Shown here one piece after another: positions 26,834 to 35,794 of a DNA stretch of 64,000 nucleotides; positions within the stretch are counted from its first letter, which is position 1, and each line of letters opens with the position of its first letter. The notes beneath the pieces were generated by a model. The model worked only from the letters and a program-made list of their open reading frames with translations. It did no database searches and was not told the origin of the DNA. The stretch is from an uncultured Olleya sp. (GTDB lineage Bacteria; Bacteroidota; Bacteroidia; Flavobacteriales; Flavobacteriaceae), in assembly GCA_947503885.1 (NCBI GenBank), contig CANNFD010000001.1:62001-126000 (forward strand), given 5' to 3'. Position numbers and translations under genes: made by a program.

Positions 26834-27973
26834 ATGAAAATAGGAATTGTTTGTTATCCAACATTTGGAGGAAGCGGAGTAGTAGCAACAGAATTAGGAT
26901 TAGCACTATCCAAACGCGGTCACGAAATTCATTTTATAACTTATAACCAACCCGTTAGATTAGAATTATTAGGCAATAATGTTCATTTTCATGAAGTAAA
27001 CGTTCCAGAATATCCTCTGTTTCATTATCAGCCCTATGAATTAGCTTTATCAAGCAAATTAGTTGATATGGTTAAGCTTCATCAAATAGAACTATTACAT
27101 GTGCATTACGCTATACCACATGCTTATGCAGCGTATATGGCTCAAAAGATGCTACAAGAAGAAGGGATTTATATTCCTATAGTTACAACACTTCACGGTA
27201 CAGATATTACCCTAGTAGGTAGTCATCCGTTTTACAAACCAGCAGTAACTTTTAGTATAAATAAGTCTGATGCTGTTACAGCAGTTTCACAAAGTTTAAA
27301 AGACGATACCTTACGTTTATTTGATATAAAAAATAAAATTAATGTGGTTACAAACTTTATTGACACTACTAAATTTAATCATGATTTTACAGACTGTCAA
27401 CGTGCAATGATGGCAAATGATGACGAAAAAATTATTACTCACATTAGTAATATGCGTGAAGTAAAACGTATTCCTGATGTCATTAATATCTTTAATAATA
27501 TTCAAAAAGAAATTCCTGCTAAATTAATGATGGTTGGCGAAGGTCCAGAACGTGAACCTGCAGAGCGTTTATGTGAAAAATTAGGAATTAGCGATAAAGT
27601 AGTCTTTTTTGGAAACAGTAATGAAATTGATAGAATATTATGCTTTTCTGATTTATTTCTATTACCAAGTAAAACTGAAAGTTTTGGATTATCAGCTCTA
27701 GAAGCTATGGCATCAGGAGTACCTGTAATATCTAGTAATACCGGTGGTATACCAGAAGTTAATAAAGAAGGGTTTTCAGGTTACCTTAGTACAGTTGGTG
27801 ATGTAGATAGTATGAGTAAAAATGCAATCCATATTTTAAAAAACGAAGCTATTTTAAAGCAATTTAAAATAAACGCTAAAGAACAAGCAAAAACGTTTGA
27901 TATACATCAAATTGTCCCACAATACGAAGCAATATATCAGGATACACTTAACAAGTGTAAGATTTTGAAATAA
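26834..27973 (+). CDS. bshA: N-acetyl-alpha-D-glucosaminyl L-malate synthase BshA
   Basis: 379-residue GT4 glycosyltransferase. N-terminal KIGIVCYPTFGGSGVVATELG is diagnostic of BshA, which joins UDP-GlcNAc and L-malate in the first step of bacillithiol synthesis. HGTDITLVGSHP and the C-terminal nucleotide-sugar site SKTESFGLSALEAMASGVPVI-type text (S-F-G-L-S-x-L-E-A-M) are intact. The organism thus probably uses bacillithiol as its low-molecular-weight thiol; the other bsh genes are outside this window. A bidirectional terminator follows at 27975-28001. Confidence 0.95.
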   Translation: MKIGIVCYPTFGGSGVVATELGLALSKRGHEIHFITYNQPVRLELLGNNVHFHEVNVPEYPLFHYQPYELALSSKLVDMVKLHQIELLHVHYAIPHAYAAYMAQKMLQEEGIYIPIVTTLHGTDITLVGSHPFYKPAVTFSINKSDAVTAVSQSLKDDTLRLFDIKNKINVVTNFIDTTKFNHDFTDCQRAMMANDDEKIITHISNMREVKRIPDVINIFNNIQKEIPAKLMMVGEGPEREPAERLCEKLGISDKVVFFGNSNEIDRILCFSDLFLLPSKTESFGLSALEAMASGVPVISSNTGGIPEVNKEGFSGYLSTVGDVDSMSKNAIHILKNEAILKQFKINAKEQAKTFDIHQIVPQYEAIYQDTLNKCKILK

Positions 27974-27974
27974 A

Positions 27975-28001
27975 AAAAACCACCTATCTAGGTGGTTTTT
28001 C
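27975..28001. terminator. Bidirectional terminator between bshA and the beta-barrel gene
   Basis: Stem ACCACC/GGTGGT extended by flanking A and T runs, with T-rich sequence on the plus strand and A-rich (T on minus) on the other side. It lies between convergent genes and serves both. Confidence 0.88.
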
Positions 28002-28022
28002 TTTTATGTAATAAATAGTGAT

Positions 28023-28517
28023 TTAAAATCTATAACGGATCCCTAAAGCAATATCAAAATCTAAATCGTCATTCTTATAGTTTTCATCTCCAAAACCAAT
28101 TTCAGGTCTAAAGTCTAAAGATAATTGTAATGGGATATCAAAATTGTATTCTATACCAATATCTCCAGCAGCAAAAACAAAAGTTTCGCTATCATCATAC
28201 CCTTTTGGTACTTTATCAAAGCTATAAGAAGCAAGACCACCACCGACACCAGCGTACCAGTTAAAAGCACCATCTAAAACCCAAACCCATTGGTATAAAC
28301 CAGCTAATTTAAATCCATCATAGTTGTTACCACTTCTTAAACCTAAGTCTAATTCTAACCTATTGTTTTCACCTAAAGCACGTTGGTAAGAGATTTCAGC
28401 TCCAAAGCCATCACTATCTCCTAAGCGAAGACCAATTGCATTCTCAGAAATAGTCTGAGCATTAGAAAATGTTGCAAATCCAAAAATTGCAAAACCAAAT
28501 AAAAATAGTTTTTTCAT
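28023..28517 (-). CDS. Small outer-membrane beta-barrel protein
   Basis: 164 residues with a signal peptide (MKKLFLFGFAIFGFATFSNA). The rest is alternating hydrophobic strands with aromatic girdles (LGLRSGNNYDGFKLAGLYQW, VGGGLASYSF) and a terminal strand ending in IALGIRYRF, the C-terminal Phe typical of outer-membrane barrels recognised by BamA. About eight strands, OmpX/OmpA-size. Function unknown. It has its own promoter region with an inverted repeat in the leader (28552-28570). Confidence 0.85.
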   Translation of the reverse strand: MKKLFLFGFAIFGFATFSNAQTISENAIGLRLGDSDGFGAEISYQRALGENNRLELDLGLRSGNNYDGFKLAGLYQWVWVLDGAFNWYAGVGGGLASYSFDKVPKGYDDSETFVFAAGDIGIEYNFDIPLQLSLDFRPEIGFGDENYKNDDLDFDIALGIRYRF

Positions 28518-28551
28518 GTTAATTAAATTATTAGTTAATGTATTTACGTTT

Positions 28552-28570
28552 AAATCTAAGATTTAGATTT
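28552..28570. repeat. Inverted repeat in the leader of the beta-barrel gene
   Basis: AAATCTAA-GAT-TTAGATTT, a perfect 8-bp inverted repeat with a 3-bp centre, lying 35-53 bp before the ATG and just downstream of a -7 match. The placement fits either an operator blocking transcription or a 5'-UTR hairpin. Confidence 0.55.
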
Positions 28571-28577
28571 TACTCGT

Positions 28578-28585
28578 CAAATATA
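28578..28585 (-). promoter_or_regulatory. Possible -7 element for the beta-barrel gene
   Basis: Minus-strand TATATTTG, exact to TAnnTTTG, about 60 bp before the ATG. The inverted repeat sits immediately downstream, near the expected transcription start. No clear -33. Confidence 0.45.
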
Positions 28586-28769
28586 CAAGTAAGATAAGAC
28601 ATTTTTTCTTAATAAAATCTAAAATTAATTCAATCTACAAATTAAACTAACTCTTATAAATCAGCTGTTTAAGCGCTTTTTAAAGATTAATAATAACAAT
28701 TAATAATTTATTGTTATTAAGACATCTAATTTGATGCCTATCTCAAAGTAAAAATCTAATAATCTTTAC

Positions 28770-28777
28770 TATTTTTG
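28770..28777 (+). promoter_or_regulatory. Possible -7 element for the FAD/Fe-S dehydrogenase gene
   Basis: TATTTTTG, exact to TAnnTTTG, 90 bp before the ATG at 28867. No good -33 box. Confidence 0.4.
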
Positions 28778-28866
28778 TTAAGCACTACTTATTTAAACAC
28801 GATTTAATCGTAGCATAAAATGGTATAAAAAAGCTTCTTTAATTTATTTTAAAGACTACTAAACTA

Positions 28867-31755
28867 ATGGATTTAAACAAACTTAAACAAAGCTTACTTG
28901 GTCAGTTACATACAGAGGAGCTTATTAGAACTATCTATGCTACTGATGCTTCGGTATACAGGATGCTACCATTAGCTGTGGCTTACCCAAAAAATGCTGA
29001 GGATATAAAAAAACTAATACACTTTGCAAAACATAATAATACTTCTTTAATACCAAGAACAGCCGGAACATCATTAGCTGGTCAATGTGTTGGAACAGGG
29101 ATTGTTGTTGATGTTTCAAAATATTTTAATAAAATAATTTCATTAGATAAAAATAATAAAACAGTTACTGTACAACCAGGCGTTGTCAGAGATCAATTAA
29201 ATAACTTCTTAAAACCTCATGGTTTGTTTTTTGGACCTAATACATCTACTTCTAATCGCTGTATGATTGGTGGAATGGTAGGCAACAACTCCTCCGGTAC
29301 AACTTCAATTAAATATGGCGTTACTAGAGATAAAGTTGTCCAATTAGAAACTATTTTAAGCGATGGTAATGTTGCTGTTTTTAATAACTTATCTAAAGAT
29401 GAATTTAATCAGAAAACAAAACTAGAGTCTTTAGAAGGTCAAATTTACAGACAAATTAATAACGAAGTTTTTACAGAAGAGGCTAAAACCGAAATATTAA
29501 AACACTTTCCAAAACCAGAAATCCACAGACGAAGCACAGGTTATGCAATTGACGAGCTAGTTGATGATAAAGGGATTAACCTTTGCAAATTATTAACTGG
29601 TAGCGAAGGGACTTTAGCTTTTACTACCCAAATCACCTTAAAGTTAGACGATGTACCGCTAAAAAGTAGAGTTATGGTTGCAATGCACTTTAAAACCATT
29701 GAAGACTGCTTAAAAGCTGTTGTGCCAGCAATGGAACATGATTTGTATACCTGTGAAATGATGGATAAAACCATTTTAGATTTAACAAAATACAACAAAA
29801 CACAACAAGACAACAGGTTTTTTATTCAAGACGATCCTGAAGCTATTTTAATGTGCGAAGTTCGTGGTAATACATTAGAAGAAGCTAAGCTTAAAGCAAA
29901 CGATTTAATTGCTAAAGCAGAAAATAAAACACAAAGCTACGCTAATCCTATTTTAATTGAAGATCAAATAGATAAAGCTAATAACCTAAGAAGTGCAGGT
30001 TTAGGGCTTTTAGGAAACATGATTGGTGATAAAAAAGCGGTAGCTTGTATTGAAGATACTGCTGTTACATTACCTGACTTAGCAAATTATATCACGGATT
30101 TTACAGCTTTGATGAAAGGGTATAACCAAAAAGCAGTGTATTATGCACATGCTGGTGCTGGAGAGCTGCATTTACGTCCCATTTTAGATTTAAAAAAGAG
30201 TGAGGATGTTAAATTGTTTAGACAAATCACTACAGACGTAGCACATTTAGTAAAAAAATATAATGGGTCTTTTAGTGGAGAACATGGTGATGGGATCGTG
30301 CGTGGTGAGTTTGTAAAGTTTATGATTGGTAACAAAAACTATCAATTATTAAAGCAAATAAAGTCAACATTTGATCCTAATAATATCTTTAATCCTGGAA
30401 AAATAGTCGATGCTTTTCCGATGGATAAAAATTTACGTTACCAAACAGATAGAGAAGAACCTGTTATTAAAACCATTTTAGATTTTTCTAAATCTGAGGG
30501 TATACTACGTGAAGCAGAAAAATGTAATGGTTCTGGTGATTGCAGGAAACTCCCAGAATTTGGAGGCACTATGTGCCCAAGTTACAGAGCAACAAAAAAC
30601 GAAAAAGATACCACCAGAGCTAGAGCAAATGCGTTAAGAGAGTACCTAACTAACTCTGATAAAGCAAACAAGTTTAATCATACCCAGTTAAAAGATGTTT
30701 TTGATTTATGTTTGAGTTGCAAAGCCTGTTCTAGTGAGTGCCCAAGTAGTGTTGATGTTGCTAGCTTAAAAGCTGAATTTTTATATCAATACCAAAAAGA
30801 AAATGGTACTAGTTTGCGTACTAAAATGTTTGCTTATAACAACAAGTTAAACGTTTTAGGAAGACCTGCAAAAGGTATAGTCAACTTTATGTTTTCTAAC
30901 TCCATAACAGCGTCATTAATTAAAAATAGTTTAGGTGTAGCTAAAGAAAGAAGTCTACCTTTGTTATCTAGTAATACTTTAACTAAACACTACAAAGAGT
31001 TTAAAAACAAGCTAGTTACAAATAATTATATCAAAAAAGTGTATTTGTTTAATGATGAGTTTACCAATCAATTAGATTCTGAAATTGGTAGGGATGCAAT
31101 TGAGTTGTTAACACGTCTAAATTACAAAGTAGAGCTTATAAATAGTGTAGAATCTGGTCGAGCATTCATCTCTAAAGGTTTGCTTGATCAAGCTAAAAAA
31201 ATGGCTGATAAAAATGTTTCTATTTATAAAAATTTAATTTCGGAAAACACACCATTAATCGGGATAGAACCTTCTGCGATATTAACGTTTAAGGATGAAT
31301 ATCCACGATTGGTCGAGGATAAATTTTCCGCAAAAGCGATTGCAAGTCACACCTATTTAATTGAAGAATTTTTATCAAATGAGATTGCGATAGGAAACAT
31401 TACTGCTGCTCAATTTTCTGATAAAGAAAAAGTAATTAAATTTCATGGACATTGCCACCAAAAAGCACAATCAAATCAAATCCATAGCTTTAATGTTTTA
31501 AATCTACCAAAAAATTATAAAGTAACATTAATACCAAGCGGTTGTTGTGGTATGGCAGGTAGTTTTGGATACGAAAAAGAACATTATAAAGTTAGTATGC
31601 AAGTGGGGGAGCAAACTTTATTTCCGGCAGTTAGAAAAGCTCCAGAAACAACCATTATTAGTGCCAATGGAACTAGCTGTAGGCACCAAATAAAAGATGG
31701 AACACAACGTATTGCATTCCATCCTATAAGTATTTTAAAAGAAGCTTTACTTTAA
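28867..31755 (+). CDS. FAD-linked oxidase / (Fe-S) / CCG-domain fusion dehydrogenase (GlcD-GlpC-like, probable D-2-hydroxyacid dehydrogenase)
   Basis: 962 residues, three modules. Residues about 30-230 are a FAD_binding_4 domain (PRTAGTSLAGQCVG, GGMVGNNSSGTTSIKYG). About 260-520 is the FAD-oxidase C domain with HAGAGELHLRP and SGEHGDGIVRGEFV. From about 550 come cysteine clusters (CNGSGDCRKL...MCPSY and CLSCKACSSECPS), ending in a CCG domain (HGHCHQKAQ, PSGCCGMAGSFGYEKEHY). This architecture oxidises D-lactate, D-2-hydroxyglutarate or glycolate and passes electrons via Fe-S clusters to the respiratory chain; the substrate cannot be decided from sequence. One near-copy of the repeated 14-mer lies inside (31326-31339). 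Confidence 0.9.
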   Translation: MDLNKLKQSLLGQLHTEELIRTIYATDASVYRMLPLAVAYPKNAEDIKKLIHFAKHNNTSLIPRTAGTSLAGQCVGTGIVVDVSKYFNKIISLDKNNKTVTVQPGVVRDQLNNFLKPHGLFFGPNTSTSNRCMIGGMVGNNSSGTTSIKYGVTRDKVVQLETILSDGNVAVFNNLSKDEFNQKTKLESLEGQIYRQINNEVFTEEAKTEILKHFPKPEIHRRSTGYAIDELVDDKGINLCKLLTGSEGTLAFTTQITLKLDDVPLKSRVMVAMHFKTIEDCLKAVVPAMEHDLYTCEMMDKTILDLTKYNKTQQDNRFFIQDDPEAILMCEVRGNTLEEAKLKANDLIAKAENKTQSYANPILIEDQIDKANNLRSAGLGLLGNMIGDKKAVACIEDTAVTLPDLANYITDFTALMKGYNQKAVYYAHAGAGELHLRPILDLKKSEDVKLFRQITTDVAHLVKKYNGSFSGEHGDGIVRGEFVKFMIGNKNYQLLKQIKSTFDPNNIFNPGKIVDAFPMDKNLRYQTDREEPVIKTILDFSKSEGILREAEKCNGSGDCRKLPEFGGTMCPSYRATKNEKDTTRARANALREYLTNSDKANKFNHTQLKDVFDLCLSCKACSSECPSSVDVASLKAEFLYQYQKENGTSLRTKMFAYNNKLNVLGRPAKGIVNFMFSNSITASLIKNSLGVAKERSLPLLSSNTLTKHYKEFKNKLVTNNYIKKVYLFNDEFTNQLDSEIGRDAIELLTRLNYKVELINSVESGRAFISKGLLDQAKKMADKNVSIYKNLISENTPLIGIEPSAILTFKDEYPRLVEDKFSAKAIASHTYLIEEFLSNEIAIGNITAAQFSDKEKVIKFHGHCHQKAQSNQIHSFNVLNLPKNYKVTLIPSGCCGMAGSFGYEKEHYKVSMQVGEQTLFPAVRKAPETTIISANGTSCRHQIKDGTQRIAFHPISILKEALL

Positions 31756-32592
31756 TTATTCTGCAACAGTATAACTTGTTAATGTCTGAATATTAGTTAC
31801 AGATAATGAGGTTGGAAACATGCTTAAATCAACACCTGCTTGCTGTAAAAGCGTTACCGTAGTTGGATTTAAAAAATATCCTGAATCTGATTCTGCTGTA
31901 ATTAATCCTATGTTTTCAGCATAAAAACTAGTGACAGATAGCACTTCTTGTGTATCAACTATTGATAGCGTACCTATAATTGGAACTTGTGTTGAAACAG
32001 AAAGATCTAAACTGATATTTGCTGATGTAACTGTATTATAAGTTGTCCCATCAACAGTTAAACTGCTTAAGTTTTCTAATTGCGTACTTGTTAAAGTATA
32101 ATTAATAGTTACTGGAAACCCTTGTAAATCCTGAGTAAAAGTCCCCGATTTAGTAGATAATTGTGCTCCATTATTGGCTTGTGTATTATACAATAATGCA
32201 TTATCTAGTTGTATTTGATAATCAAAACCATCAACCGGTAAACCTATAGTTCCATTAGCTGCTAAAGTCGTTTCTGTACGTGTTAATTCTCCACTTGATA
32301 AAATGCCACTCATAGTTCCATTAGCAACTCCACCTTGATTTACAGATAGTGTATATCCGTTAGTGGTTTGACTTTCTACAGTTAAAACATCTTGACTTAG
32401 TGTTACTTCATTAGTATCATTATCTGTGTTTTCTACATCATAATTCCAAGAATCTTGAACTGTTAAAGGAAAGAAGTTACCACTATATTCTTGCTGTTGC
32501 TGTGTTCCGCCTGTATCATCATTATTATCGTCAGAGCAACTGATTAATACTAAGCTTAAAAATAAAATTGTAGTTAGTTTTGGGAGTTTCAT
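31756..32592 (-). CDS. Hypothetical lipoprotein
   Basis: 278 residues with a lipoprotein signal (LTTILFLSLVLISC, lipid on Cys20 or so), then the Asp/Asn/Gln-rich tether SDDNNDDTGGTQQQQ typical of surface-exposed Bacteroidota lipoproteins. The mature domain begins YSGNFFPLTVQDSWNYDVE and is Thr/Ser/Leu-rich beta text. I do not recognise a named family. Its stop codon directly abuts that of the convergent dehydrogenase gene with no space for a terminator. Confidence 0.78.
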   Translation of the reverse strand: MKLPKLTTILFLSLVLISCSDDNNDDTGGTQQQQEYSGNFFPLTVQDSWNYDVENTDNDTNEVTLSQDVLTVESQTTNGYTLSVNQGGVANGTMSGILSSGELTRTETTLAANGTIGLPVDGFDYQIQLDNALLYNTQANNGAQLSTKSGTFTQDLQGFPVTINYTLTSTQLENLSSLTVDGTTYNTVTSANISLDLSVSTQVPIIGTLSIVDTQEVLSVTSFYAENIGLITAESDSGYFLNPTTVTLLQQAGVDLSMFPTSLSVTNIQTLTSYTVAE

Positions 32593-32768
32593 ATTGGTTT
32601 GTTTTTAACAAATAAACATAAACTATAACAAACCACAAAAATTAATAGTTAAATAACTAGTTATAAGCTATTTGTTTAACAGACCAAAGTGTATTTTGCT
32701 AACTTGTTGTAGCGATGCTTTTGTTTCACTATAATTTTATGATTACATTAGCGTAAATAAATGTATTT

Positions 32769-33830
32769 ATGGCAGGTAATAGCTTCGGAAACTTATTTAA
32801 ATTAACAACTTTTGGCGAGTCACATGGTGTCGCAATTGGCGGAACTATTGATGGATGCCCTCCAGGAATCCAATTGGATTTAGAGGCTATTCAGTTAGAA
32901 ATGAATAGACGTAAACCCGGTCAATCTGCTATAGTAACACAACGCAAAGAGCCAGACGAAGTTAAGTTTTTATCAGGTATTTTTGAAGGTGTAACTACCG
33001 GAACGCCAATTGGTTTTATTATTGAAAATGCCAATCAAAAATCCAAAGATTACTCGCATATAAAAGATAGTTACAGACCTAGTCACGCAGATTATGTCTA
33101 TGATAAAAAGTACGGACTAAGAGACTACAGAGGTGGAGGGCGTAGTTCTGCACGCGAAACCGCAAGTCGTGTAGTTGCTGGTGCAATTGCAAAACAAGTC
33201 TTGAAAAATATTAAGATTAACGCTTTTACATCTTCGGTTGGAGATATATTTATTGACAAACCGTATCAAGATTTAGATTTTTCTAAAATTGAAAACAATG
33301 ATGTGCGTTGTCCAGATTCAGCTACAGCTGAAAAAATGATAGACCGCATTAAGCAAATACGTAAAGAAGGCGACACCATTGGAGGGACGGTAACCTGTGT
33401 ACTTCAAAATGTTCCGATAGGTTTAGGAGAGCCCGTATTTGATAAACTACATGCCGAATTAGGTAAAGCGATGTTATCCATTAACGCTGTAAAAGGTTTT
33501 GAATATGGTAGCGGATTTTGTGGTGCAAAAATGAAAGGCAGTGAACATAACGACCTATTTAATATAGATGGTAGTACAAAAACTAACTTATCTGGAGGTA
33601 TACAAGGTGGAATAAGTAACGGAATGGACATTTATTTTCGTGTCGCATTCAAACCTGTAGCTACCATTATGCAAAATCAAGAAACAATAAATAAAGATGG
33701 AGAAAGTGTCGAGATACAAGGTAAAGGACGACACGACCCTTGTGTAGTACCAAGAGCTGTACCTATCGTTGAGGCTATGGCTGCATTGGTTTTAGCAGAC
33801 TATTTATTGATAAATAAAACCTACTCGTAA
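32769..33830 (+). CDS. aroC: Chorismate synthase
   Basis: 353 residues. It converts EPSP to chorismate using reduced FMN. Family signatures: [18 protein letters not shown] (3-20), [12 protein letters not shown] (basic, phosphate-binding loop), and the C-terminal [16 protein letters not shown]. Complete, standard length. The hypothetical gene at 33849 follows after 18 bp and may be co-transcribed. Confidence 0.97.
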   Translation: MAGNSFGNLFKLTTFGESHGVAIGGTIDGCPPGIQLDLEAIQLEMNRRKPGQSAIVTQRKEPDEVKFLSGIFEGVTTGTPIGFIIENANQKSKDYSHIKDSYRPSHADYVYDKKYGLRDYRGGGRSSARETASRVVAGAIAKQVLKNIKINAFTSSVGDIFIDKPYQDLDFSKIENNDVRCPDSATAEKMIDRIKQIRKEGDTIGGTVTCVLQNVPIGLGEPVFDKLHAELGKAMLSINAVKGFEYGSGFCGAKMKGSEHNDLFNIDGSTKTNLSGGIQGGISNGMDIYFRVAFKPVATIMQNQETINKDGESVEIQGKGRHDPCVVPRAVPIVEAMAALVLADYLLINKTYS

Positions 33831-33848
33831 ACCTTTATTGGATTTAAA

Positions 33849-34418
33849 ATGAAACCTAATATTTACTATACCGCTTTACAAACTTATGATTCTGATCATA
33901 AGCATGGGTTTAGTTGGAATGAATATTTAGAGTTTTCGCAATTATTCCACTTAAAAGAACTCGTTTCATTAGACGGTATTTTAAATAGGCTAATTTTTAC
34001 CCCAGATTTAGATGCTGCTGAAGATTGGGATCACATTATCACTGATCAAGGCATGGTGATGTTTTATTTTAACTCACTAGATTATGTGTTAGAAAAAGCT
34101 AAAGACGTCGCCTATTTTAATTTATTAGCTGTAGTAAAACAACCTAATAAAGAAAAAGCAGACTTAGCAACACATTTTGATTTTATTGGTTATGATTTAA
34201 TTGATAAAGGTGGTGATACTAGCGCTTTAACTAATTGCGGTGGTTTTGACGAAACCTTTTTACCAAAAGATTTAAATAATTATGGCTTAATTTCTGACTA
34301 CGATAAAGCAAAAACAATTGTAGCAGAATTACAAATACATAATCCAGACCATCCACATTCGGATTGCTACCTTTTTGAAGTCTGGAGACACAAAACAATA
34401 GGACGAAAAACTAACTAA
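33849..34418 (+). CDS. Conserved hypothetical protein, 189 residues
   Basis: Soluble, no signal peptide. The visible pattern is acidic and aromatic, with HGFSWNEYLEFSQLFHL, HIITDQGMVMFYFNSLDYV and a C-terminal HPDHPHSDCYLFEVWRHKT-like tail (H-x-D-x-P-H). Similar proteins occur in Flavobacteriaceae but I know no function. It sits 18 bp after aroC and 48 bp before a symporter gene. Confidence 0.72.
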   Translation: MKPNIYYTALQTYDSDHKHGFSWNEYLEFSQLFHLKELVSLDGILNRLIFTPDLDAAEDWDHIITDQGMVMFYFNSLDYVLEKAKDVAYFNLLAVVKQPNKEKADLATHFDFIGYDLIDKGGDTSALTNCGGFDETFLPKDLNNYGLISDYDKAKTIVAELQIHNPDHPHSDCYLFEVWRHKTIGRKTN

Positions 34419-34465
34419 ACAACTAATTTAAATTTCTTTTAAACAGAAATAACAACAAATTGAAT

Positions 34466-35788
34466 ATGAAAAAACTTGCATTACACTGGAAAATAATAAT
34501 AGGAATGGTCTTAGGGATTATTTTTGGATTTTTAATGAATAGCGTTGATGGAGGTAGAGGTTTTGTAACAGATTGGATTGCTCCTTTTGGAACTATTTTT
34601 ATAAACCTTTTAAAACTGATAGCTGTCCCTTTAATCCTTGCATCATTAATTAAAGGAATTTCTGATCTAAAAGACATTTCTAAAATTAAATCTATGGGAT
34701 TACGTACCATAGGTATTTATATTGGTACAACGGTAGTCGCAATAGTAATTGGTTTAAGCATCGTTAATATAATTAAACCAGGAGAGGGGATGCCTCAAGA
34801 AACTATAGAAAATATTAAAACTACATATCAAGGTAATGCAGATATAATGATTGGTAAAGCCAAAGTAACTAAAGAAGCGGGTCCTTTACAGGCTTTAGTT
34901 GATATTTTTCCAAGTAATATTTTTAAATCATTTTCTGAGCCCGCAATGCTTCAAGTGATTTTTTTCGCATTATTTGTAGGGATTTGTTTATTATTAATTC
35001 CTGAGAAAAAAGCAAAACCGTTAGTTGATTTCTTTGATTCACTAAATGAAGTGGTCATGAAAATGGTCGATTTAATTATGTTATTTGCTCCTTATGCTGT
35101 TTTTGCTTTAATGGCTAATGTTATTATCGCTTTTGACGATACCACAATACTTGTAAAACTATTAGGCTATGCTGCATGTGTCGTATTTGGATTATTTTTA
35201 ATGATTTGCTTTTATCTATTATTAATTAAAGTTGTTACTAAAAAATCGCCGCTATGGTTTTTAAAAGAGTTTAGCCCAGCACAATTATTAGCGTTTTCTA
35301 CTAGCAGTAGTGCTGCAACATTACCAGTAACTATGGAGCGTGTGGAAGAGCATTTAGGAGTTGACAAAGAAGTTTCTGGATTTGTATTACCCGTTGGAGC
35401 AACAGTTAATATGGATGGAACTAGTTTATATCAAGGTATTGCAGCGGTTTTTATCATGCAGGTTATTTGGCCAGAAGGATTAACATTTACTAACCAATTA
35501 GTTATTGTAGGTACAGCATTATTAGCCTCAATTGGTAGTGCTGCAGTACCAAGTGCAGGAATGGTAATGTTAGTTATTGTATTAGAAGCTATTGGTTTTC
35601 CGCCAGAATTACTACCAATTGGATTAGCGTTAATTTTTGCTGTAGATAGACCTTTAGACATGTGTAGAACTGTTGTTAACGTTACTGGAGATGCTACTGT
35701 GTCTATGATTGTAGCAAAATCTTTAGGTAAATTACATGATAATCCAAAGCCTAAGGAATGGGATGATAACTACGATAAAGTAAAATAA
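34466..35788 (+). CDS. Dicarboxylate/amino acid:cation symporter (DAACS family)
   Basis: 440 residues with eight membrane helices and two re-entrant loops as in GltPh. Signature regions: serine-rich hairpin FSTSSSAATLPVTMERVE, the transport core VNMDGTSLYQGIAAVFIMQ, HP2 ASIGSAAVPSAGMVML, and DRPLDMCRTVVNVTGDA with the Asp and Arg that bind substrate amino and side-chain carboxyl groups. It couples uptake of glutamate, aspartate or C4-dicarboxylates to Na+ or H+. ATG at 34466 preferred over a TTG 6 bp upstream. The sulfurtransferase gene starts 6 bp later. Confidence 0.93.
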   Translation: MKKLALHWKIIIGMVLGIIFGFLMNSVDGGRGFVTDWIAPFGTIFINLLKLIAVPLILASLIKGISDLKDISKIKSMGLRTIGIYIGTTVVAIVIGLSIVNIIKPGEGMPQETIENIKTTYQGNADIMIGKAKVTKEAGPLQALVDIFPSNIFKSFSEPAMLQVIFFALFVGICLLLIPEKKAKPLVDFFDSLNEVVMKMVDLIMLFAPYAVFALMANVIIAFDDTTILVKLLGYAACVVFGLFLMICFYLLLIKVVTKKSPLWFLKEFSPAQLLAFSTSSSAATLPVTMERVEEHLGVDKEVSGFVLPVGATVNMDGTSLYQGIAAVFIMQVIWPEGLTFTNQLVIVGTALLASIGSAAVPSAGMVMLVIVLEAIGFPPELLPIGLALIFAVDRPLDMCRTVVNVTGDATVSMIVAKSLGKLHDNPKPKEWDDNYDKVK

Positions 35789-35794
35789 TACATC

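Larger units (their letters stand above)
28518..28866. other. 349-bp divergent intergenic region with two promoter candidates and an inverted repeat
   Basis: AT-rich spacer between the barrel gene (minus) and the FAD/Fe-S dehydrogenase (plus). It contains an inverted repeat at 28552-28570, a minus -7 match at 28578-28585 and a plus -7 match at 28770-28777. I see no open frame or RNA gene in it. Confidence 0.7.
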
